Shown here piece by piece: positions 1 through 5,690 of a DNA stretch of 7,678 nt. Position 1 is the first letter of the stretch. Each line of letters opens with the position of its first letter. The notes under the pieces were generated by a model, which did no database searches, was not told where the DNA came from, and saw only the letters and a program-made list of their open reading frames with translations. The position numbers were made by a program, and so were the translations under genes. Source of the DNA: Campylobacteraceae bacterium (GTDB lineage Bacteria; Campylobacterota; Campylobacteria; Campylobacterales; Sulfurospirillaceae); assembly GCA_027011025.1 (NCBI GenBank), contig JALVAU010000275.1, positions 1 through 7,678 of the forward strand, read 5' to 3'.

Positions 1-39
1 GACCCCTTCCCACACTAAACCCTGACCCCTTCCCACACT
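1..39. repeat. Direct tandem repeat, 16-bp identical core, 23-bp period
   Basis: GACCCCTTCCCACACT occurs at 1-16 and again, identical, at 24-39, separated by AAACCCT. The array touches the window edge, so more copies may lie outside. On the minus strand the core reads AGTGTGGGAAGGGGTC. Similar 'GGGGTCAGG' strings occur beside REP-associated tyrosine transposases in many bacteria, but that link is from memory and no transposase gene is visible here. Confidence 0.75.
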
Positions 40-93
40 TCCCATCCATAGTTCTCCCCGAAGGGTGCAGTGCGTTTGTCCATACTCTTCGTT

Positions 94-135
94 GGATTTT
101 CTTGAATTAGCTTTGAGCTAGTCCTATGAAAATCC
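94..135. repeat. Nested inverted repeat (two-tier hairpin)
   Basis: GGATTTTC at 94-101 is perfectly complementary to GAAAATCC at 128-135. Inside the 26-base loop a second perfect arm pair, TAGCT (108-112) and AGCTA (116-120), closes a 3-base loop. Neither strand has a T-tract after the stem, so it is not a standard intrinsic terminator. It lies 75 bases downstream of the aminotransferase stop codon and could still stabilise the 3' end of that transcript, or be part of a dispersed palindromic element. Confidence 0.6.
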
Positions 136-209
136 GCCTTGATTATGAACAAAATCACTACATCAAATATTTAGGATATTGTCTGGTGGAGTAATAATGT
201 GAATTGGTA

Positions 210-1070
210 TTAATTTTTAACTCCAGCTACTTTCAAAGCAGAATCTATATACATCTCTCTCATCTTTTTGGCAATTTTGCCTGGTTTGCCGTCTCCTATC
301 TGTTTGCCGTTTATCTCTATGATAGGTAGAACAAATGTGGTAGCACTTGAGAGAAATGCTTCATCAGCCTCTAGTGCTTCTTTAACACTAAAGAGTCTTT
401 GTTCAAGCTCTATTTTATGCTCTTTTGCTAGCTCTATCAAAATCTTTCTTCTGATACCTGAGAGTATAGAATTAGATAGTGGTCTGGTGATAATTTTGCC
501 GTCTTTTACTATATAGGCGCTTGATGATGTTCCCTCTGTCACAAAGCCGTCTTCGACCATCCATCCCTCAAATGCTCCCTGCTTTGAAGCCTGTTCTTTT
601 GCCATGCACTGTCCAAGTAGTGCTATGGATTTTATATCTCTTCTTTTCCATCTTATATCGTCAACAGTGACTACCTTGACTCCACTTTTGGCGTATGGAG
701 AGTTTATAATCTCTTTCTTAAAACCAAATGCCATAACAGTTGGAGTTACATCTTTTGGATATCCAAAGTCACGAGGAGCAACACCACGAGTTACCTGCAT
801 ATAGACCCCTCCTTCTTCTATATGATTTCTCTTTATGAGTTCATCTATCATTAACAAAAACTCCTCTTTATTCATCGGCCAAGCAAGTTCTAGCTCTTTT
901 AGGCTTCGTTCAAATCTTTGCAAAAATGGTTCTTTGTCGAGGACTGTTTTTGCAACAACAGGCACAACTTCATAAACACCATCACCAAAGACAAATCCTC
1001 TGTCAAATATAGAGACTTTTGCCTCGCTCTCATCCATGTAACTTCCATTTAAAAAAACTGTTTTACTCAT
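210..1070 (-). CDS. dat: D-amino-acid (D-alanine) aminotransferase, fold type IV PLP enzyme
   Basis: A 286-residue PLP-dependent transaminase, the usual length for the family. It should interconvert D-amino acids and 2-oxo acids in the cytoplasm, for example D-alanine plus 2-oxoglutarate to pyruvate plus D-glutamate, which feeds peptidoglycan synthesis. The sequence follows Bacillus D-amino-acid transaminase closely. FGDGVYEV carries the substrate-side Tyr (Y33). VDDIRWKRRDIKS carries the Schiff-base lysine K147. VTEGTSSS carries E179, which pairs with the pyridine nitrogen. The carboxylate trap of the Bacillus enzyme is Arg98/His100; here R100 is kept but the His position is Phe (PRDFGYP, F102). 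Branched-chain aminotransferase (IlvE) is the main alternative, but the DIRWxRxDIKS string favours D-amino-acid transaminase. The ATG at 1068-1070 has AGGA 7 bases upstream, overlapping the stop of the preceding regulator gene. The gap to that gene is 9 bases, so co-transcription is likely. Confidence 0.85.
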   Translation of the reverse strand: MSKTVFLNGSYMDESEAKVSIFDRGFVFGDGVYEVVPVVAKTVLDKEPFLQRFERSLKELELAWPMNKEEFLLMIDELIKRNHIEEGGVYMQVTRGVAPRDFGYPKDVTPTVMAFGFKKEIINSPYAKSGVKVVTVDDIRWKRRDIKSIALLGQCMAKEQASKQGAFEGWMVEDGFVTEGTSSSAYIVKDGKIITRPLSNSILSGIRRKILIELAKEHKIELEQRLFSVKEALEADEAFLSSATTFVLPIIEINGKQIGDGKPGKIAKKMREMYIDSALKVAGVKN

Positions 1071-1079
1071 TTATCCATC

Positions 1080-2570
1080 CTATTTTAAATATTTTTCTAA
1101 AGATTCTATTGAATCAATATTATGTTTTTGCAAGTCTATTTCAAGATGTAGACATAATAAAGAGTTTCTCTTGAAAATTTTATCTACCGCCTTTAAAATA
1201 AACTCTTTTTCCCCTAATACCGCAAAATCATCCCCATGAATTCTAAACAACAAGGCATCAGGATAGGTCTCTTTTAAAACATTTGCTACTTTTATTAAGA
1301 AATCATCCCCTTTTGCCCAACCATACTGTTTATTGTATCGTTGAAAATTTTTTGATAGTATGATCTGTAATTTTTTATACGAATTTGTAAATTTATTCTT
1401 ATTTAAAATTAAATCTAAATAACTTCTATTGTAAATTTGAGTAAGCTGATCTTTGTAAAAGTATGAAAATCTCTCTTTTTCCATCTCATCTGATGGCTCT
1501 TGGGTGATGTCTTGCTCAATTTTTATATCTTTTAGAGCGATTAATGATGCTTCTACCACACGCTTGTCAAATTTTATACCCCCTAGTGACTCTATCTCTT
1601 CTAAAGCCTCTTTTGGTGTTTTTTTAGCTTGGTAAATTCTGCTAGTTGTCATGGCATCAAATGAGTCTGCTACACCCATTATCTTTCCAAATAGATTTAT
1701 TTCATCGCCTTTTAGTCCTTGGGGATATCCACTGCCATCTACTCTCTCGTGGTGAACTTTGATGATATCTGCTATCTTTTTAAACAGTGGATACCTTGCA
1801 AGCACTTCATATCCTAGCTTTACATGTAGCTGTATGATTGAGTATTCTATCTTATTTAATTTTCCTGGTTTTAAGAGGATAGAGTCAGGTATGGCTATCT
1901 TTCCTATATCATGTAATATACCAGCTTCATACAGATCGTCAAGCTCTTTTTGGTTCATATTTAACTCTTTGCCTATAAGCTTGCAATACTCCGCTACTCT
2001 TAGTGAGTGACCGCCTGTGTAAGTATCTCTTTTTTCTGTTAAGTCAACTAGCGTGAGCAGAGCATCTTTATAGTTTTTGATCTTCTCTTTTTCCATTTCT
2101 CTGGCTTTAAGAGTCCTTGCATAGACTAATTGTTCGAGTTTTTCTTCATAAAGTCTGTTCTCTTTCGACTCTTTTATTGATTTTGCCATCTTGTATATAA
2201 CTTCGTTGATTTGAGCATAATCAAATGGCTTTAGTATGTATCCGTCTATGCCTATCTCTATAGCCTTTAGAATATTTTGGCTATTTGAATAGGCAGAAAC
2301 TATCAAAATCTTTTGTCTTTTGTCTATCTCTTTTATCTTTTTAGACATATCTAGCCCATTTAATTTTGGCATGAATATATCTGTTATGACTATATCATAG
2401 TTAGAGTTTTTGTACTTATCTAGTCCCTCTAGTCCATTTTCTGCTTCATCAACCGAGCCAAAAAACTTTGAAAAATAGATGAGGGCTTGATGTCGAATTT
2501 TTTGCTCATCTTCAATATATAAGATGGACAAATCTTTACAGACTTCTTTTAGTGCTTGTAGGTTATTCAT
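1080..2570 (-). CDS. Response regulator: REC - HD-GYP c-di-GMP phosphodiesterase - degenerate GGDEF
   Basis: A 496-residue cytoplasmic two-component regulator. Residues ~12-130 are a receiver domain with acidic pair E20/D21, phosphoacceptor D64 (VITDIFMP), S92 and K114 (LKPF). A short helical linker (~135-165) leads to an HD-GYP domain (~168-350). All expected metal and active-site positions are visible: E179, H188, the HD pair H220-D221 with K224 (HDIGKIAIPD), H249, H273-H274, the GYP motif at 281-283 and D302. It is therefore predicted to hydrolyse cyclic di-GMP. Residues ~368-496 resemble a GGDEF domain (YKDQLTQIYNRSYL, then YNKQYG and GDDFL), but the signature is HGDDF (445-449). The metal-binding Asp positions of the usual DIDxFK segment are L405 and K407, so this part should not make c-di-GMP. 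The ATG at 2568-2570 has a strong AGGAGA site 5 bases upstream. The gene overlaps the end of the kinase gene by 8 bases, so the kinase is its probable phosphodonor. Confidence 0.9.
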   Translation of the reverse strand: MNNLQALKEVCKDLSILYIEDEQKIRHQALIYFSKFFGSVDEAENGLEGLDKYKNSNYDIVITDIFMPKLNGLDMSKKIKEIDKRQKILIVSAYSNSQNILKAIEIGIDGYILKPFDYAQINEVIYKMAKSIKESKENRLYEEKLEQLVYARTLKAREMEKEKIKNYKDALLTLVDLTEKRDTYTGGHSLRVAEYCKLIGKELNMNQKELDDLYEAGILHDIGKIAIPDSILLKPGKLNKIEYSIIQLHVKLGYEVLARYPLFKKIADIIKVHHERVDGSGYPQGLKGDEINLFGKIMGVADSFDAMTTSRIYQAKKTPKEALEEIESLGGIKFDKRVVEASLIALKDIKIEQDITQEPSDEMEKERFSYFYKDQLTQIYNRSYLDLILNKNKFTNSYKKLQIILSKNFQRYNKQYGWAKGDDFLIKVANVLKETYPDALLFRIHGDDFAVLGEKEFILKAVDKIFKRNSLLCLHLEIDLQKHNIDSIESLEKYLK

Positions 2571-4584
2571 GTTTATCTCCTAAGCCAATAGGCACTTCTA
2601 ATATAAAACAGGCGCCCTCACCCCTGTTTTCCGCCCAAATGCTTCCTTGGATATGTTTTTCCATAATTGTTTTAGACATATATAATCCTATACCTGTACC
2701 ATTTTTTTCATCTTTTGTGCTAAAGTATGGTTCAAAAATTCTATCCATTAACTCCTCTTTTATACCTCCTGCATTATCACAAAATTCAAAAATTACTCTA
2801 TCGTCTTTTTTATAGGTATACAGAGTGACTTTTCTGACTTCTACATGACTGGTGACTAGTGCATCTTTTGCATTATTTAGTATGTTTATAAATACTTGTA
2901 AAAGTTCATTGCTATATGTATTGATTTCTATAGCTGTATCTCCAAGAAAATCTAGCTCTATATCATTGTTTTCAAAGGATTTTCCCATAAGCCTGTATAT
3001 ATCATCAAAAAGCTCTTGTATTAAAAAGATCTCCTTTTCTTTATCCGGCTTGAAGAAATTTCTAAAGTCGTCTATAGTTTGAGATAGGTATTTTGTCTCA
3101 TTTAGTATCTCGCTAGAGCACTCTTTTATACTCTCTTCTTTTAATTCATCTAGTTCCATATCTATTATGATGTTACTTACAGCCATAGAGATAACACTAA
3201 GAGGCTGTCTCCATTGGTGGGCAATCATACCTATGATTTCACCCATAGCAGCCTGCTTTGACTGGGCTAATAAAATCTTATTTGTCTCTTGAAGTTCCTC
3301 TTCTACCTGAATTCTTTTTATTATCTCTTCTGTCAACTCTTTTTTTGATGCTGTTGTCTCTTTTAAATTTTGTAGCATATTTTTAAAAGAGGTAGCTAGC
3401 TCTCCAATCTCATCATTTGATTCTACTACTATCTCTATGTCTCTTTCCCCTTTTCCGATCTTTGTTGCTGTCTCTGATAGCCTTTTAAGGGGTCTGCTTA
3501 TTTTGTCTATTGTGACAAAGAGAAATATAGATAAAAACAAGATAAAGCCAAGAGCGATATTGATGATTCTTCTTAAATCGTTCAATATAAAATTAAAAAT
3601 CCTATTTTTATCTATCTTGATGACAATATGCCATATCTCTCCATCGTTACCCAAGAGATGGTCTATACTGCTTTTTTTACCCCCAAATACTATATCCGTG
3701 TCTCTTAATGAGATTTTTATTGGAGCATAAGATACTATATAGTTTTGGCCATATGTATTTATGTCGATTACTCCTGTTTTTAGGGTTTTTAATTTTTCTA
3801 CTATCTTTTTTGAGAGTTTTGTGCTAAGTGGCGGAAGACCCTCTTCATAAACCACCTCTCCTTTTGTTCTAGCCACTAGTGCTTTATCAAATCTATCGTT
3901 ATTATGCTCTTTTATCACTTGGGCAAGTGCAGAGTGAACATTGATATTTGCTTTGAGTATTCCTATGACAACACCATTTTTTTTGATAGGGATAACAAAT
4001 CCTAAAACATAGCCACCCACACTGTCGTCAAAACCTCTATCATCCAAAAATACTTTTCCATACCCATAGTCATAACTCTCTTTCCACCAATACTTATAAG
4101 CATGCTTAAATGTAGTTAGTTTCTCTGTAGAAGCTACGACAGCTCCATATCTGTTGGTTATAAATATCTCACCGTATAAGCCCGGAAACATATCTAATTG
4201 AGCTTTTAAGTATTTTGCTAGTTTATTGTGGATATATGGTTTGAAAAAAGGATCATTTATGTCTTCTGTATTCATCCATTTTTTATTTGTTTGTGCTATC
4301 TTTTTTTCTCTCATCTCTTTTGAGAAACTTTTATAGTATTTATTACTTTTCTCAAGTTGGTTTTCTACTATGAAGGCACTTTTCATTGTCTGTACCATAT
4401 GCAGATCATCTAGCAAATTTTGTTCGATATGAAATGCTAAGTCTTGAGCATCGTCATATAGTTTTTCTCTTGCAAATTTCTCTCTGCCTTGCAGTAAAAA
4501 ATTTGCATAAAAGAGTGCTATAGCTATAATGGAAACTAAAGATATGGTTGTGATTACAAATGTGATTTTATATCTGAGTTTCAT
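2563..4584 (-). CDS. Membrane sensor histidine kinase with dCache-like periplasmic domain and HAMP
   Basis: A 673-residue inner-membrane kinase. Numbering is from the ATG at 4582-4584; an in-frame ATG further upstream (4633-4635) would add 17 residues. I prefer 4584 because AGAGGA lies 6 bases upstream, it forms an ATGA overlap with the lipoprotein stop, and it puts a membrane helix directly at the N-terminus. Transmembrane helix 1 spans about 6-29. A ~310-residue extracytoplasmic region follows, with PDC/dCache features (GEIFITNRYGAVVAST; WWKESYDYGYG; GYVLGFVIPI; GVVIGILKANI). Transmembrane helix 2 is about 339-359, HAMP about 360-410 and a coiled coil about 411-445. The dimerisation helix carries the phosphoacceptor H456 in IAHQWRQPL. 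The ATPase domain has an N box (NILNNAKDA, N571), G1 (DNAGGI, 603-608), an F box (FEPYFSTK) and G2 (GTGIGL, 629-634). All catalytic motifs look intact. The likely partners are the two response regulators in the same cluster. The signal may be a small ligand, or the lipoprotein encoded just upstream. Confidence 0.92.
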   Translation of the reverse strand: MKLRYKITFVITTISLVSIIAIALFYANFLLQGREKFAREKLYDDAQDLAFHIEQNLLDDLHMVQTMKSAFIVENQLEKSNKYYKSFSKEMREKKIAQTNKKWMNTEDINDPFFKPYIHNKLAKYLKAQLDMFPGLYGEIFITNRYGAVVASTEKLTTFKHAYKYWWKESYDYGYGKVFLDDRGFDDSVGGYVLGFVIPIKKNGVVIGILKANINVHSALAQVIKEHNNDRFDKALVARTKGEVVYEEGLPPLSTKLSKKIVEKLKTLKTGVIDINTYGQNYIVSYAPIKISLRDTDIVFGGKKSSIDHLLGNDGEIWHIVIKIDKNRIFNFILNDLRRIINIALGFILFLSIFLFVTIDKISRPLKRLSETATKIGKGERDIEIVVESNDEIGELATSFKNMLQNLKETTASKKELTEEIIKRIQVEEELQETNKILLAQSKQAAMGEIIGMIAHQWRQPLSVISMAVSNIIIDMELDELKEESIKECSSEILNETKYLSQTIDDFRNFFKPDKEKEIFLIQELFDDIYRLMGKSFENNDIELDFLGDTAIEINTYSNELLQVFINILNNAKDALVTSHVEVRKVTLYTYKKDDRVIFEFCDNAGGIKEELMDRIFEPYFSTKDEKNGTGIGLYMSKTIMEKHIQGSIWAENRGEGACFILEVPIGLGDKHE

Positions 4585-5432
4585 TTTATTTCCTCTTGTG
4601 TTACCAAGGAGTTTAGACTTTTGTTGCTTTTCCAAGATATGCTTTTTAAGTCATTTGTAAAATCGCTATAGTGTTTGTAGTTGAATCGTGGATTTATTAC
4701 CTCGTAAAATTTTTGAGGATTATTTTTAAGAATTTGGAGTGCTTTATCAAATATTTTTTTGATTTTAGCTATCTTTTCTTGATGCTTTTGGGCATATTTT
4801 TTGGAGACAAGAAGTGCATCAAAGATGGTAAGATTCAAACTCTTTGCAGTATCTAGTACTCTAAAACCTCTCTTTTTTAGATTCTTGTCATTTGGCTTAT
4901 AAACAACCAACAAGACAGGGTTTTTTTTCATTTTAAGTTTTAAAAATTTTCCTGCAGAGGTATTTATAAGATTTGTATTTTTCTCTTCTATTTTATAAGT
5001 TTGCAGGAATTTTTTGACAAGTAGGCTGTTTACACTATTGGTCTCCTCATAAATATCTATATTTTTAGAGCCTCTTAGTTCATCAATACTTCTATTGCTG
5101 TATATTAAATCTCCTCCTTTTGAGATATCTAAGAGCTTTATAGCTTGCAAATCTTTTTTTACTCTCTTTGCCTCTTTGTACTCATAATTTGTTCCTCCAA
5201 AGATGTCAATGGAGCCTTTTTTATAATACTCTAGAGTTTGTCCTAGTGACATGGTAACTACAAACTTTATACCATTTTGCCTAAGCCAATCTTTTTCAAA
5301 GGCATAATACAAAGGAGCATACCCTATCCATAAATTTGCAGCAAGAACCGTAGGCTCTTCTATCTTCTTTTGACAGCCTGAGAATAAAAATATAATCAAA
5401 ATAAAAAATTGTAGTATATATCTGCTTTTCAT
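4581..5432 (-). CDS. NitT/TauT/NMT1-like periplasmic substrate-binding lipoprotein
   Basis: A 283-residue exported protein. Residues 1-20 form a lipoprotein signal peptide: a basic start, a long hydrophobic stretch and a lipobox ending FSGC, with C20 as the predicted lipidated cysteine. The mature part begins with the typical motif LWIGYAPLYYAFEKDWL (34-50), which marks the NMT1/THI5, SsuA/TauA-like binding-protein fold. 'GSIDIFGGTNYE' (73-84) is the usual position of the ligand-pocket segment. Members normally deliver organic anions, sulfonates, nitrate or pyrimidine precursors to an ABC importer, but no permease or ATPase gene is present here. Its TGA overlaps the kinase ATG (ATGA), which suggests that it presents a ligand to the kinase rather than to a transporter. 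Its own ATG (5430-5432) shares one base with the stop of the preceding small gene (TAATG). A GGGGAG site lies 9 bases upstream. The ligand cannot be told from sequence. Confidence 0.82.
   Translation of the reverse strand: MKSRYILQFFILIIFLFSGCQKKIEEPTVLAANLWIGYAPLYYAFEKDWLRQNGIKFVVTMSLGQTLEYYKKGSIDIFGGTNYEYKEAKRVKKDLQAIKLLDISKGGDLIYSNRSIDELRGSKNIDIYEETNSVNSLLVKKFLQTYKIEEKNTNLINTSAGKFLKLKMKKNPVLLVVYKPNDKNLKKRGFRVLDTAKSLNLTIFDALLVSKKYAQKHQEKIAKIKKIFDKALQILKNNPQKFYEVINPRFNYKHYSDFTNDLKSISWKSNKSLNSLVTQEEIK
4585..4600 (-). promoter_or_regulatory. Ribosome binding site that sets the kinase start
   Basis: On the minus strand AGAGGA (4591-4596) stands 6 bases before the ATG at 4582-4584. This start overlaps the TGA of the upstream lipoprotein gene as ATGA. 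The site therefore lies inside the lipoprotein coding sequence, and the kinase is probably translated by coupling. This argues against the upstream in-frame ATG at 4633-4635. Confidence 0.7.
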
Positions 5433-5689
5433 TAGTATATACTCCCCATAAGATCACCACCGCACTCTAAGTTCTCAAACCAAGATAGAAATTGTCTGTA
5501 ATTATCACCTTTTAGCACAGAGCCATGTTGAGGTGCCATAGTCTCAATGTCATATTTTCTAACCTCTTTAACCCACGCTTTGCAAAATCTATTTCCTGCC
5601 AAGAAGCTCTCGTTTATCTCTTCGTTATCAAAACTAAAAACTATACATTTGTGATCCTCATCACTATAGATTGTCTTTTCGTTTTGCAT
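5432..5689 (-). CDS. Short protein matching the C-terminal end of ODP-type metallo-beta-lactamases (likely remnant)
   Basis: An 85-residue cytoplasmic protein. From about residue 28 to the end (FLAGNRFCKAW, YDIETMAPQHGS, WFENLECGGDLMG) it resembles the last ~55 residues of flavodiiron-related (COG0426/ODP) metallo-beta-lactamase-fold proteins, which are usually about 250 residues long. H55 in APQHG would be the final metal-ligand histidine. The HxHxDH motif and the rest of the beta-lactamase core are absent, so it cannot form the normal di-iron site alone. The first ~20 residues (IYSDEDHKCIVFSF) also recall the usual N-terminus of that family (YDxGxHKCxxF). If so, this is an in-frame internal deletion that kept both ends; that part is tentative. 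The ATG at 5687-5689 has AGGAT 6 bases upstream and follows the preceding stop by one base, and the frame is open. It is probably translated, so I list it as CDS rather than pseudogene. Confidence 0.6.
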   Translation of the reverse strand: MQNEKTIYSDEDHKCIVFSFDNEEINESFLAGNRFCKAWVKEVRKYDIETMAPQHGSVLKGDNYRQFLSWFENLECGGDLMGSIY

Positions 5690-5690
5690 T

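Larger units (their letters stand above)
1..209. other. Gene-free left edge with repeats and an unassigned short reading frame
   Basis: This is the stretch downstream of the aminotransferase stop codon. The first ~80 bases are visibly richer in G+C than the AT-rich coding sequence beside them, which suggests a repeat element or imported sequence. It holds a direct repeat (1-39), a C/G-rich mini-hairpin reading CCC-TTCG-GGG on the minus strand (about 56-65), and a nested hairpin (94-135). On the minus strand one frame stays open from a stop at 171-173 to a TAG at 15-17. It has a possible GTG start at 156-158 (47 residues) or an ATG at 81-83 (22 residues), and includes the string MDKRTAPFGENYGW. 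I recognise no family and see no convincing ribosome binding site for it, so it is not called as a gene. I see no classical terminator with a T-tract after the aminotransferase gene. Confidence 0.6.

Noticed and set aside
1..39. CRISPR array at the left edge
   Set aside because: The repeat core is 16 bases with a 7-base gap, far too short for CRISPR spacers, and no cas gene is present.
15..83. 22-residue minus-strand peptide beginning MDKRTAPFGENYGW
   Set aside because: No recognised family and no convincing ribosome binding site, and it ends inside a tandem repeat; kept as an observation rather than a gene.
94..135. Intrinsic terminator of the operon
   Set aside because: The stem is AT-rich with a long loop and no T-tract follows on either strand.
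2852..3082. Plus-strand open frames opposite the kinase, regulators and lipoprotein
   Set aside because: They are antisense shadows rich in Ser, Ile, Leu and Phe from AT-rich complementary codons, with no domain resemblance, and lie entirely within well-supported minus-strand genes.
4585..4635. Upstream in-frame ATG that would extend the kinase by 17 residues
   Set aside because: It would place a polar stretch (MEKQQKSKLLGNTRGNK) before the first membrane helix and overlap the lipoprotein gene by over 50 bases. The ATG at 4582-4584 has a good ribosome binding site and an ATGA junction.
4921..4928. Eight-base T run inside the lipoprotein gene as a phase-variation switch
   Set aside because: It encodes ordinary Lys codons in frame, and runs of this length are common in AT-rich genomes; nothing shows a length-variable tract.
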